From NCBI GenBank assembly GCA_934650975.1, contig CAKUFW010000010.1, forward strand, positions 1 to 45,982: DNA of 45,982 nt, in the 5' to 3' direction. This DNA is from an uncultured Collinsella sp. (GTDB taxonomy: Bacteria > Actinomycetota > Coriobacteriia > Coriobacteriales > Coriobacteriaceae). Both the position numbers and the translations under genes were made by a program. This document shows, in pieces, positions 34,802 to 42,763 of this stretch. The notes beneath the pieces were generated by a model that searched no databases, had not been told where the DNA came from, and worked only from the letters and a program-made list of their open reading frames with translations. The first letter of the stretch is position 1; every line of letters begins with the position of its first letter.

Positions 34802-36331
34802 TTAATCCAGCTGAGTACCCGGCACCTGCGGCGCCTCTTCAAGCAGCGCTTTGAGCTCGTTCAAGATGGAAACGGGCTGACGGTCGACGCCGTCCAGATG
34901 GAGTGTGGCCACGCGAATGGGCGGCTGATATTCAAGCGAGCCGATGAGCACGGGAGAACCCAGGAACCGTTCGATTTCGCTTGCGATTTCGTCGATTGCC
35001 TCGGGGCCGAGCTCATCGAAAAGCGCCACGAACGTTGGTCCCGTCGAACGGAACAGGCGACCCTTGCCGCGCGAACAATCCATGAGGCAGGCGGCGCTTT
35101 CGGCGAGCACGCGGTCGCCCGCATCAAAGCCAAAGCGGGCATTGACCTCGGCGATATCGTCAACCTTAATGACAATAAAGCCTGCCTCGTGCGGTACGCG
35201 ACGCATCTCACCGATGGCGTTGACCAGAGCGTGGACATCGCCCAAGCCAGTCACGGAATCGGTCGTATCCGCTAGGCTTCGGTTGATGATAATGCCCACG
35301 TACATGTTAGGCTCGGTATCGGTGCCGTCCAGACGGTAGCCCGTGCAGTCGCAAAGCACGTACGTTCCGGTGGCATCCATCACGCGATACTGCATGTAAT
35401 GGAAGTGCCACGATCCATTTACCACCATGTCGAGCTCGGAGCGCACGTTATCGCGGTCCTCGGGGTGGACACGAGCGAGCCACATGTCGACCGAGTTAAA
35501 GGGGTGCTGGGAAGGCAGGCCAAAATCGCGCACGGCGTTGACCGACCACTGCGATTCGCCGGTGTCGAGATTGAGGATGAACGGATAACGTGTCTCGGAG
35601 CTCATGGAGATCGCCTGGAACACGCGGTCGTTGCAGGGAAGATGGTCGGCAACGGGACGTTGCGGCGCGCCGTCGCCTTCGGGCTGCTGCACGCGATGCA
35701 TGAGCTTGTAGCGATACATTTTGCGGTCGGCATCCATCGTCATCTGGCGGCGCGTGTCGCCAGCAAGCGGGTCGACGCGCGAGCAGCCAAAGCTAAAGCT
35801 GGCGATCATGGGTGCCTTGCCGTCCGAGGTTGCCTCGATCAGATTGGTGCGTACCTGCTCCAGGCGCTGTTCAAGTTCCGTCTCGCTTGTCGTGGGTGAG
35901 ATGAGCACGAACTCGTCTCCGCCAATGCGGAACAGCAATTCGTCGTGCTCCATGGTTTCGGAGAGCGCGCGGCAGATGCTCAGAATATAGCGATTGCCCT
36001 CGGCGTGGCCAAATATATCGTTGCAGTGCTTGAGGTGATCGATGTCAATATAAGCACAGGTGAAAGGGTCGCCTTTGCGCCAGAGTTGATCGACATGATG
36101 GTCGAGTCCGCCGCGGTTGCCAAGATTGGTGAGCGGGTCGATATAGGCGCTGCGCTCAAGCAGCTGGCGTTCTTGTTGCAAGATGGCGAGTGTCTTTTGT
36201 AGTTGCTCGCCGACAGCGCGCAACTCCGTAGGCAGTGCGGCAACATCGAGCTCGGCGGTCGAGACCCCATTTGCGAGTCGTTGAAGATGGGCAATGATTG
36301 ATTGCTCGCCCAGGCGATATGACTCGTTCAT
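34802..36331 (-). CDS. Diguanylate cyclase (GGDEF-PAS-degenerate GGDEF)
   Basis: A 509-residue cytosolic protein. Order: a helical/coiled N-terminus, an intact GGDEF domain (residues ~75-235; DPLTNLGNRGG, YIDIDHLKHCND, RIGGDEFVLI), a PAS domain (~255-365; YPFILNLDTGESQW, VHPEDRDNV) and a second GGDEF-like domain whose signature is RSTGPTFVALF and must be inactive. It should make cyclic-di-GMP. The inhibitory RxxD site before GGDEF is absent (MEHD). ATG 36331 follows GAGGAGG. Its promoter overlaps an 11-bp inverted repeat. It shares this domain order with the GGDEF-EAL protein upstream, so the two look like paralogues. Confidence 0.9.
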   Translation of the reverse strand: MNESYRLGEQSIIAHLQRLANGVSTAELDVAALPTELRAVGEQLQKTLAILQQERQLLERSAYIDPLTNLGNRGGLDHHVDQLWRKGDPFTCAYIDIDHLKHCNDIFGHAEGNRYILSICRALSETMEHDELLFRIGGDEFVLISPTTSETELEQRLEQVRTNLIEATSDGKAPMIASFSFGCSRVDPLAGDTRRQMTMDADRKMYRYKLMHRVQQPEGDGAPQRPVADHLPCNDRVFQAISMSSETRYPFILNLDTGESQWSVNAVRDFGLPSQHPFNSVDMWLARVHPEDRDNVRSELDMVVNGSWHFHYMQYRVMDATGTYVLCDCTGYRLDGTDTEPNMYVGIIINRSLADTTDSVTGLGDVHALVNAIGEMRRVPHEAGFIVIKVDDIAEVNARFGFDAGDRVLAESAACLMDCSRGKGRLFRSTGPTFVALFDELGPEAIDEIASEIERFLGSPVLIGSLEYQPPIRVATLHLDGVDRQPVSILNELKALLEEAPQVPGTQLD

Positions 36332-36369
36332 GATGGATAACCTCCTCGGGCGAAACAATGGTCTGTATC

Positions 36370-36400
36370 ATATCCCCAATTCGGTTTGGATTGGGGATAT
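36370..36400 (-). promoter_or_regulatory. 11-bp inverted repeat at the diguanylate cyclase promoter
   Basis: ATATCCCCAAT and ATTGGGGATAT flank a nine-base centre (TCGGTTTGG). The downstream arm overlaps a minus-strand TATGAT (36367-36372), a possible -10 for the cyclase gene. The repeat has no T run in the direction of transcription, so an operator is more likely than a terminator. Confidence 0.5.
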
Positions 36401-36458
36401 AAGTTAGCCAGTGGGGACAAACGCGTCCTCAAACGGTAGTGTTTTGCGCGCGAACGTA

Positions 36459-39176
36459 TCAGGCATTGTCGCATCCGTCGAGCAATGCCTCAAAATCCGC
36501 CGCCGGCATGGGGCGGTAGTAGAGGAAGCCCTGCGCATAGCGGGCGCCCATCTGACGCAGCAGCTGGGCCTGCGCTTCCGTCTCGACGCCTTCGACCACA
36601 GCGGGCAGATGGAGCGAATGCGCCATCTCGAGCATCGATGATACGATTTGCGTGCTGCGGCCTTGATCGCGGTCGGTGGGCACAAAGGTGCGGTCGAGCT
36701 TGATGACGTCGACGTTGACGTTCTTGAGCATCGCGAGCGTGGACTGGCCGGTGCCAAAATCGTCCATGTAGGTCGAGAAGCCTCGGGTGTGAAGGTCTGC
36801 TGTCAGCTTGTCCACGGCCTCGGACTCTCCGGTATAGGCGGTCTCGGTAATCTCGATGCGCATGAGTTCGGGCGGCAGGTTGTACTGGGCGGCGAGCGAC
36901 CCCATATGCTCGGCGACATCACAGGCAAGAATGTCCACGCGTGATACGTTGAGGGAGATTGGGACCACGTGAAGTCCACGATCAAGGCGCTCGCGAAGCC
37001 ACGCGGCGACGCCCTGCCAAACATATTTGTCGAGCGTCACTACAAACCCGCTCTCTTCGAGGGCGGGGATAAAGGCTGCAGGCGAAATGAGGGATCCGTC
37101 CTTGTCGATCCAACGGGTGAGCGCCTCGGCTCCAATGATCTCGCCGGTTTCCATATCGACCTGTGGCTGCAGGTAATACGTGATGCGGCCGTTTGAGAGC
37201 GCATACTGGAACTCGGTCAGCGTATGGTGGAACGCAACCTCGTGCTCGTACTCCTCGGGGCGAAAGACGGCGATGCGCTCCTTAAAGTCGTTTTTGGCAC
37301 GGCGGTTCGTGAACATGGCCTTGGCCTGGGCATCGATGGTGATCTCTTCGTGGGAGTCGATGGGGTAGATGCCCATGGACGGCCAAAAGCCCACACCGTC
37401 GTCGTGCTTGGCTACGGCCTCGCGCACGCGCGCATAAATACGATGCACGGTATCGTGCTCAAAGGGGGCGAGTATGCAAAAATCGTCCTGGCCCCAATAG
37501 CCCGCAACGCCTAGCCCTGCGTTTTCGATATCCTTGAGCACCGTGCCCACATCGGCGAGAACACGGTCGCCTTCGGCCTGACCGTGCCATTCGTTAAAGA
37601 GGCGCATGTGTCCCATGTCAACGGTGGCAATGCACCAGGCGCCCTCGTTCACCGTTGCGAGGAAGGCATTGGCGCGGCGCATAAACTCGCTGGGGCGGTA
37701 GAGGCCTGTGAGCATATCGATGCGTTCGGCGATGGCGCCTTTGCGCTCGACCTCGGGTATAGGGAGACTGTCGTTGGGGACAAGACCGCCAGCTGTGCGA
37801 AGGCGACGGTCGAGTTCGCCCAAAACGGTAGATGTTTGATAGTCCAAGCGCTCGTAAAAGACCGGGGCGACAATACAAACGGGAGTGATGGTGTCGCCCG
37901 CGATCTGAACGGGAGCAAAAATGGTCTCTTTTAGACGATGGGTCAGGAGCTCAAATGCCTCGTGGTCCAAATCGTTGCTGAGCACGACGAACTGGACGCT
38001 TCGTGAACGGAAGACGCGACTCCTGCCGCGGGTAATCGACAGCATGCGACCTGCGTATTCGGCAAGCATGCTGTCGACCGCCTCGGCACCGTAGAGCTCG
38101 TTGAGCTTCGTCGTGCCGCGAACGCGCACGGCGATGAGTCCTGTTTTGCAGTGGTCGCGGCGACAGGCATCGATAGCGTTGACCAGCATGCGTTGCGTTC
38201 CGAGTCCTGTGGCGGCGTCGACGGTCTCGGCAAGGGAATGATTGACGAGCTCGCCGACATAGAGCGAGGGCTCGTTTTCGCTGCCATCGATGCGAAAACC
38301 GCGAGCACGGCAGAGCACGTAGCCGCCTTCGGCGTTGCGTACGCGATACTGCATGACTCGATGGTGCTTGGAGCCGTTATAGACTTGGTCGATGTCGTCG
38401 GTAAAAGCCTCGAGGTCATCGGGATGGACGCGCGTTTTCCAGTAATCGCGGCAGTTGTCAACGTGCTCCGAAGACAGGCCGAGATCGCGCAAAGCACCTT
38501 GCGACCATAGCGTGCGATGTTTGTCCAAGTTCTCGATAAAGAAATAACGTCCCTCGTTGAGCATCGAAAAGGCATCGAAAACGCGATCGCTCACCTCAAA
38601 GTCGTCGGTATGGACTTGCGTGATATTACGCCGATCCAAGTGCACGGCGTGGCGCAGCTTGTAGTCGTACATACGATGGTCGGCATCGAGCGTCATGCGG
38701 CTGGAAGCCTCACCCAGGGCGGGGTCGGCATGCGATACGCCGTAGCTAAACGAATGGGGCATCTCGGCATCGTTGTTTTTGAGGAGCACCATTCGGCAGT
38801 GCTCCAGACGTCTGGCGAGATCGTCCTCGGTCGCAATTGGTGACAGGATGGCAAACTCGTCGCCGCCTATGCGAAACGCAGCCTCGCCCACCCTCATATA
38901 CAGCTTGAGATACAGGCTCACCTGCAGTATATAACGGTTGCCTTCGTCATGGCCAAAGGCATCGTTGCAGTGTTTAAGGTTATCGATGTCGATAAACGCC
39001 ATAGTGACCGGCGTGTTTTGCTCCCAGAGCTCCTCGAGAGACTTGGTAAAGCCGCCACGGTTGCCAAGTCCGGTAAGCTGGTCGGTAAAGGCGGTCCTAA
39101 TCAGATCATCCTGACGCTCGAGAAGGTCGCGGACGGTCTTTTCGAGCGTTTCGGTGTAATTGCTGACAGTATCCAT
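36459..39176 (-). CDS. Bifunctional GGDEF-PAS-EAL cyclic-di-GMP enzyme
   Basis: A 905-residue cytosolic protein. Domains in order: intact GGDEF (~25-190; DQLTGLGNRGG, FIDIDNLKHCND, RIGGDEFAIL), PAS (~205-320; HPDDLEAFTDDI), two degenerate GGDEF-like domains (one has RSRSVQFVVLS, the other WGQDDFCILA) and EAL (~640-890). The EAL site is complete: EAL in GAEALTRW, LNVSRVD, MRIEITET, MDDFGTGQS, VIKLDR and EGVET. Both synthesis and hydrolysis of c-di-GMP are therefore possible. I start at ATG 39176; the frame continues 55 codons upstream with rare codons (ATA, CTA, CGA) and runs into a TATAAT, so that part is more likely a leader. Confidence 0.9.
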   Translation of the reverse strand: MDTVSNYTETLEKTVRDLLERQDDLIRTAFTDQLTGLGNRGGFTKSLEELWEQNTPVTMAFIDIDNLKHCNDAFGHDEGNRYILQVSLYLKLYMRVGEAAFRIGGDEFAILSPIATEDDLARRLEHCRMVLLKNNDAEMPHSFSYGVSHADPALGEASSRMTLDADHRMYDYKLRHAVHLDRRNITQVHTDDFEVSDRVFDAFSMLNEGRYFFIENLDKHRTLWSQGALRDLGLSSEHVDNCRDYWKTRVHPDDLEAFTDDIDQVYNGSKHHRVMQYRVRNAEGGYVLCRARGFRIDGSENEPSLYVGELVNHSLAETVDAATGLGTQRMLVNAIDACRRDHCKTGLIAVRVRGTTKLNELYGAEAVDSMLAEYAGRMLSITRGRSRVFRSRSVQFVVLSNDLDHEAFELLTHRLKETIFAPVQIAGDTITPVCIVAPVFYERLDYQTSTVLGELDRRLRTAGGLVPNDSLPIPEVERKGAIAERIDMLTGLYRPSEFMRRANAFLATVNEGAWCIATVDMGHMRLFNEWHGQAEGDRVLADVGTVLKDIENAGLGVAGYWGQDDFCILAPFEHDTVHRIYARVREAVAKHDDGVGFWPSMGIYPIDSHEEITIDAQAKAMFTNRRAKNDFKERIAVFRPEEYEHEVAFHHTLTEFQYALSNGRITYYLQPQVDMETGEIIGAEALTRWIDKDGSLISPAAFIPALEESGFVVTLDKYVWQGVAAWLRERLDRGLHVVPISLNVSRVDILACDVAEHMGSLAAQYNLPPELMRIEITETAYTGESEAVDKLTADLHTRGFSTYMDDFGTGQSTLAMLKNVNVDVIKLDRTFVPTDRDQGRSTQIVSSMLEMAHSLHLPAVVEGVETEAQAQLLRQMGARYAQGFLYYRPMPAADFEALLDGCDNA

Positions 39177-39237
39177 GTCGTAAGCGGCTTTCTGAGGTCG
39201 GGCGGATTGCGTCGGGCGAGCTCGTTGTGCACACGCG

Positions 39238-39341
39238 TTGTTGTTTGGCGCTTTGCGTGTATCCAGGCCCCCGCCTTGCTGCTGGGCAAATTTGTCGGCT
39301 GGTGTTCGCCGTCGATAACTGCTGAGTAGTATAAACAACAA
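39238..39341 (-). promoter_or_regulatory. Structured 5' leader of the GGDEF-EAL gene
   Basis: TTGTTGTTT at the predicted 5' end of the transcript can pair perfectly with AAACAACAA about 86 bases later, closing a 104-base segment that contains smaller hairpins and the sequence ACGCAAAGCGCC. TATAAT (minus strand, 39348-39353) would place the start of transcription close to 39341. It resembles a riboswitch layout, but no known class fits clearly. Confidence 0.3.
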
Positions 39342-39347
39342 TACACA

Positions 39348-39353
39348 ATTATA
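39348..39353 (-). promoter_or_regulatory. Candidate -10 element TATAAT
   Basis: A consensus TATAAT on the minus strand in an AT-rich stretch, 172 bases ahead of the GGDEF-EAL start. No good -35 lies 16-18 bases upstream. Confidence 0.4.
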
Positions 39354-39494
39354 TATGGGTGCCCAAGCTGTGGGCGACTATTATTCGCCAAGCGGTGGCA
39401 CGACGATGCGATGCTCGATAAAAATGCGACTGGGGCGGTATATGTTGACGGGTATACTTGTTCCGTTCAAAAGCTTGGGAACGGAGATGGTCGC

Positions 39495-40364
39495 ATGGCA
39501 CAGCCGAATACGACGCGCACGGTGGGGCTTGCGCTCGAGGGAGGCGGCTACCGCGGCATGTATACGGCGGGCGTGCTCGATGTTTGGATGGAGCATGGCC
39601 TGACCTGCGATCATATGGTGGGCGTCTCGGCGGGTGCCGCGTTTGGCTACAACTTTAAGTCGCGGCAGATCGGCCGCGCCATTCGCTACAACAAAGCCTA
39701 TTGTGCCGATAAGCGCTATGCGAGTGTGACGAGCTGGTTGCGAACCGGAGACATGTTCAATGCCGATTTTGCCTATCACGAGGTGCCCATCGAGCACGAT
39801 CCCATCGACCTGGAGACGTATCGCGCCTGCCCCATGCGGTTTACGTGCGTATGTACCGATATCGAGACGGGCGAGGCGGTCTATCACGATCTGCCCTATG
39901 GCGACGAGCGCGATATCGAGTGGATTCGGGCCTCGTCGGCTATCCCTGTGGTAACGCGTCCCGTCGCCATTGAGGGGCATAAGTATCTGGATGGTGGCGT
40001 AGCCGATTCCATTCCCAGCGCCTGGCTGTTTGTGCAGGGCTATGACCGTAATGTAGTGGTGCTCACGCAACCGGCGGGTTTTGTAAAGCAGCCCAACAGC
40101 GTAATGCCCATGCTGCGCCGCGTGTTTCGGCACTATCCGAAGTTTGTCGCAGCGCTTGAGCATCGGCATGAGGTGTACAACGCTACGCTCGATGATCTGG
40201 CGCGTCGTGAGGCCGCTGGCGAGATCTTTGTGGTGCGGCCGAGCGAATCGGTAAAGGTGCCGTCGCTGTGCCGCGAGCCGGATGAGCTCGAGCGTATCTA
40301 TCAGATTGGCCGGCGTGATGCGGAGGCGACGCTGCCGGCGTTGGAGGCATACCTGGCAGGGTAG
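39495..40364 (+). CDS. Patatin-like phospholipase/acyl hydrolase
   Basis: A 289-residue protein with the patatin fold. The oxyanion loop is GGGYRGMYTAG, the nucleophile elbow GVSAGA (Gly-x-Ser-x-Gly) and the catalytic Asp is in DGGVAD, the Ser-Asp dyad of this family. These lipases hydrolyse acyl ester bonds in membrane lipids; the RssA/YjjU branch is of unknown substrate. The start ATG 39495 follows GGAGATGG. It is divergent from the c-di-GMP gene and sits just before a 170-bp palindromic array. No signal peptide is present, so it is probably cytosolic. Confidence 0.9.
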   Translation: MAQPNTTRTVGLALEGGGYRGMYTAGVLDVWMEHGLTCDHMVGVSAGAAFGYNFKSRQIGRAIRYNKAYCADKRYASVTSWLRTGDMFNADFAYHEVPIEHDPIDLETYRACPMRFTCVCTDIETGEAVYHDLPYGDERDIEWIRASSAIPVVTRPVAIEGHKYLDGGVADSIPSAWLFVQGYDRNVVVLTQPAGFVKQPNSVMPMLRRVFRHYPKFVAALEHRHEVYNATLDDLARREAAGEIFVVRPSESVKVPSLCREPDELERIYQIGRRDAEATLPALEAYLAG

Positions 40365-40386
40365 GGGCCGCGGTCGACAGCTCGGC

Positions 40387-40556
40387 GGAAAGAGCATCCC
40401 GGAATATGCGCTCAGACTGGGACACAGTTTCCCCGCGAGGTCTGTTGCGGAAAGTGTGTCCCAGAATGAGCGTTCAAAACGGGTCGCAGTTTCCCAATGG
40501 GGCTGCATATGGAAAGCGCATCCCAGAATGGAGGTCCAAACTGGGATGCGCTTTCC
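40387..40556. repeat. Three-unit palindromic array, 62-bp period
   Basis: Three 46-bp units start at 40387, 40449 and 40511, separated by 16-base spacers. Each has a GGAAAG-type left arm, a 14-base centre and a TTTCC-type right arm. Unit 3 is a perfect 16-bp stem (GGAAAGCGCATCCCAG with CTGGGATGCGCTTTCC). The right arm of unit 1 and left arm of unit 2 also pair across the spacer (CTGGGACACAGTTTCC with GGAAAGTGTGTCCCAG). It occupies the region between the patatin gene and thiE. Confidence 0.95.
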
Positions 40557-40600
40557 GTTGTTGAAGCTATGAGGCTGCGGAGCAGTCGTTCGGCCTAGGT

Positions 40601-41296
40601 CTATGCCTGCTGCCAAGTATCGACAAGTTCCTTGGCCGCAGCGTAGGGGTCGTCGGCGCTACAGACGGCGCTCACCACGAAGAAGCCGTCGACGCCGGTG
40701 GCCTTGAGCTGCGGCAGATCGGCCGTCTTGACGCCGCCGCCCACCACGATGGGCACGGGGCTTGCCTCGTGGAGCGCGGTCAGGTCCTCAAAGCTCTTGG
40801 TGATGATGGAGCCGTCGGCAGCGCGTCCGCAATCGCGCTTGGTCTCGGTCTCGTGGAGCGGACCGATGCCCAGGTAGTCGACCAGGTTCATGTCGGCAGT
40901 CTTGACGTACTCGAGCATTTCCTCGCAACGGGCAGAGAGACCCACGATGGCGTCGGGGCCCAGCAGCTTGCGGCAGACCTCGACGGGGATGTCGCTCTGA
41001 CCCACATGCACGCCATCGACGGCAATGCCCTGCTCGCGTGCAGCAAGCACGCAGTCCAGGCGGTCGTCGATCAGCAAGGCGACCTGGCCGGTCTTGCCGG
41101 CCTGCGCGATAGCCTGTGCGGCGTCGTCCGTCAGCGCGATGATCTCGCGCGCGCTTGCCACCTTGGAGCGCACCTGGATGCAGGTAAAGCCGGCGTCGAG
41201 CGCCTGAGCCACTACATCGCCCACAGGGCGGCCCAGCGTGTTTTCGGGGCCGAGCACCAGATAGGCCGAGATATCAAGGTTGTCGCGGATGCTCAT
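40601..41296 (-). CDS. thiE: Thiamine-phosphate synthase
   Basis: A 231-residue TIM-barrel enzyme joining HMP-PP and HET-P to give thiamine phosphate. Conserved pieces are IQVRSK, LIDDRLDCVLA, GVHVGQSDIPV, YLGIGPLHETETK and VVGGGV, which bind the two phosphorylated substrates. Its ATG shares one base with the stop of the thiamine-binding protein gene, so the two are coupled. It is the last gene in a TPP-controlled operon. The segment GPLHETETKRDCGRAA differs from the usual GPVFPTxTK but keeps TK. Confidence 0.95.
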   Translation of the reverse strand: MSIRDNLDISAYLVLGPENTLGRPVGDVVAQALDAGFTCIQVRSKVASAREIIALTDDAAQAIAQAGKTGQVALLIDDRLDCVLAAREQGIAVDGVHVGQSDIPVEVCRKLLGPDAIVGLSARCEEMLEYVKTADMNLVDYLGIGPLHETETKRDCGRAADGSIITKSFEDLTALHEASPVPIVVGGGVKTADLPQLKATGVDGFFVVSAVCSADDPYAAAKELVDTWQQA

Positions 41297-41634
41297 TATG
41301 CTTCCTCCTGCTTTTTGATCTGCGCTTCCATGCGCTCGAGCTTGCCGTTCATGGTGTTAGTAAACCCGGGGCGAATATCTGCCTTGAGCACAACTTCGGT
41401 GCGGATGCCCTTGTTTGCCAGGACAAAGGTGGCGTCGCGCACGACCTGCATGACCTCGTCCCAGTCACCTTCGATCTCGGTGAACATCGAGGTAGTGCGG
41501 TTGGGAAGGCCGCTCTCGCGAATGACGCGCACGACCTCGGCGACTTCGGCGGAGAGCTCGTCGCCCGTACCGCACGGGGCGATGGCAACGGCGACCAGCG
41601 TGTTCATGCCGGTATTGGCTGCGGACTCGGACAT
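41296..41634 (-). CDS. MTH1187/YkoF-type thiamine-binding protein
   Basis: A 112-residue protein of the thiamine-binding DUF77 (PF01910) type: TLVAVAIAPCGTGDEL, VRVIRESGLPNRTTSMFTEIEGDWDEV and a C-terminal helix. Such proteins bind thiamine or HMP and appear in thiamine operons; the family fold is a ferredoxin-like oligomer. It sits between thiM and thiE with overlapping or nearly overlapping ends (four bases after thiM, one-base overlap with thiE). ATG 41634 follows GAGGAGG; an internal Met (MNTLVAV) is a less likely start. Confidence 0.88.
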   Translation of the reverse strand: MSESAANTGMNTLVAVAIAPCGTGDELSAEVAEVVRVIRESGLPNRTTSMFTEIEGDWDEVMQVVRDATFVLANKGIRTEVVLKADIRPGFTNTMNGKLERMEAQIKKQEEA

Positions 41635-41638
41635 GGCT

Positions 41639-42478
41639 TTATGCCTCCTCGAGCTCGAGCTGGTTGTCGGCGATGTCCTGGGCAGTTGCACGGTAGAGCT
41701 CGTCGATAAAGGCGACCTTAAAGCTCGCCGGGGCATCGGCGACGGCGGCGGCGCGCGTGCCGGCAACGTTGTAGACGGCGGTACCGCAGACGGCTGCCGT
41801 AAACGGATCGGTGGCACAGGCGTACACGGCCAGCACGCCGCCCTGCGAGCAGCCGCAGCCGGTGATCTTTGACATGAGCGGGCTGCCGCCGTGGGACTTT
41901 GCCACGGTCGTGCCGTCGGTGATCAGGTCGACTTCGCCCGAGACCACTACGGCGCCGCCGGTGTAGCGGGCGAGCGCCACGGCAGCATCGCGGGCGGCGT
42001 CAACCGTATCGGTGGTGTCGACACCGCGTACGCGGCTCAGGTCTGCGGCCTCACCCTCAAGGCCCCAAAGGCCGGCGAGCGCGATGATCTCGGAAGCGTT
42101 GCCGCGTACGATGGCGGGCTTGTACTGCTTGAGTTCGTTTACCAGCTGTGTGCGCAGGCTGCCGATGCCCAGACCCACCGGGTCGAGCACCCAGGGCTTA
42201 CCGGCGTCGTGTGCCGCCTTGGCCGCGCGGGGGATCGTTTGCTCGTAGATGGGGAAGAGCGTGCCCATGTTGAGATAGATGGCGCCGCCGCCGGCAACGA
42301 GCGCCTCGCCCTCGTCGGGCAGGTAGACCATAGCGGCCGAACCGCCCACGGCGAGCTGCGCGTTGGCGACAAAGTCGATCGTCACCGTGTTCGTGATGGA
42401 GCCTGCCATCGGGTTGGTGGCGCGAATCTCGTCCACGGCCTTGACCACGTTTTGCCTAAGCTGTTCAGAATCAATCAC
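41639..42478 (-). CDS. thiM: Hydroxyethylthiazole kinase
   Basis: A 279-residue kinase that phosphorylates the thiazole alcohol in thiamine salvage. Family signatures are TNTVTIDFVANAQLAVGGSAAM near the N-terminus (quoted in part), LDPVGLGIGSLRT, PAIVRGNASEI and the ATP-site motif ITGCGCSQGGVLA, where the catalytic Cys is present. The start is GTG 42478, with AAGGAGG eight bases upstream inside a small hairpin; an upstream in-frame ATG lies within the riboswitch. It is the first gene after the TPP riboswitch and terminator. With thiE it allows reuse of thiazole; no thiazole or HMP synthesis genes are present. Confidence 0.95.
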   Translation of the reverse strand: MIDSEQLRQNVVKAVDEIRATNPMAGSITNTVTIDFVANAQLAVGGSAAMVYLPDEGEALVAGGGAIYLNMGTLFPIYEQTIPRAAKAAHDAGKPWVLDPVGLGIGSLRTQLVNELKQYKPAIVRGNASEIIALAGLWGLEGEAADLSRVRGVDTTDTVDAARDAAVALARYTGGAVVVSGEVDLITDGTTVAKSHGGSPLMSKITGCGCSQGGVLAVYACATDPFTAAVCGTAVYNVAGTRAAAVADAPASFKVAFIDELYRATAQDIADNQLELEEA

Positions 42479-42500
42479 TGCACATGCCTCCTTGGCATAG

Positions 42501-42530
42501 AAAAGGGGCGCTGTGCATAGACAGCGCCCC
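42501..42530 (-). terminator. Terminator of the TPP riboswitch expression platform
   Basis: GGGGCGCTG and CAGCGCCCC pair perfectly around an 8-base loop (minus strand), followed by TTTTC. It lies 10 bases past the aptamer and 22 before the thiM start. A second small hairpin (ATGCC-AAGGA-GGCAT) covers the thiM ribosome site just downstream. Confidence 0.9.
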
Positions 42531-42540
42531 TGCAAAGGCG

Positions 42541-42636
42541 GCATGCTCCCTACGCCAGCATTAACTGACAGGTTCAAAGGATTGGGCCCATTGCCCTCTC
42601 AGCCTTGTGGTTTGCACCGCCGGCACTCCCGCATCG
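42541..42636 (-). promoter_or_regulatory. TPP riboswitch (THI element)
   Basis: The minus strand shows the conserved parts in order: CGGGAGTGCC, CTGAGAGG, CCTTTGAACCTG, TTAATGCTGGCGTAGGGA. P1 closes through ATGC (42631-42634) and GCAT (42541-42544). TPP binding folds the aptamer and favours the following terminator, shutting off thiM, the thiamine-binding protein and thiE when thiamine is plentiful. TAGTAT on the minus strand (42652-42657) is the likely -10. Confidence 0.95.
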
Positions 42637-42661
42637 AATCTGTTGCTCCCTATACTAGCGC

Positions 42662-42763
42662 ACCTGCCAAAAAGGGACAGGTTTATTTTGGCAGGTGCCA
42701 ACTGGGGTGATGCGTTCTCCCAGATAAAACCTACCAAAATAAACCTGTCCCTTTTTGGCAGGT
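42662..42763. repeat. Inverted pair of 35-bp palindromes between divergent promoters
   Basis: The units at 42662-42696 and 42729-42763 are inverted copies differing at one base, and each is itself palindromic (CCTGCCAAAA with TTTTGGCAGG). The 32-base centre is CCCAG/CTGGG-flanked. A third copy is at 22119. The left unit begins five bases upstream of the thiM -10, and the right unit ends four bases before TACAAT (42767-42772), the -10 of the HAD gene. Confidence 0.95.

Noticed and set aside
39177..39341. N-terminal extension of the GGDEF-EAL protein from TTG 39341
   Set aside because: The codons are atypical for this genome (ATA, CTA, CGA), there is no ribosome site and a TATAAT abuts the TTG. 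ATG 39176 starts right before the conserved part. Not fully excluded.
39238..39341. c-di-GMP-I (GEMM) riboswitch
   Set aside because: Only ACGCAAAGC is shared; the flanking conserved stems and tetraloop receptor are not visible. Kept only as an unclassified structured leader.
40387..40556. CRISPR array (three repeats, constant spacing)
   Set aside because: Repeats are 46 bp and imperfect, spacers are only 16 bases, each repeat is a long palindrome and no cas gene is nearby.
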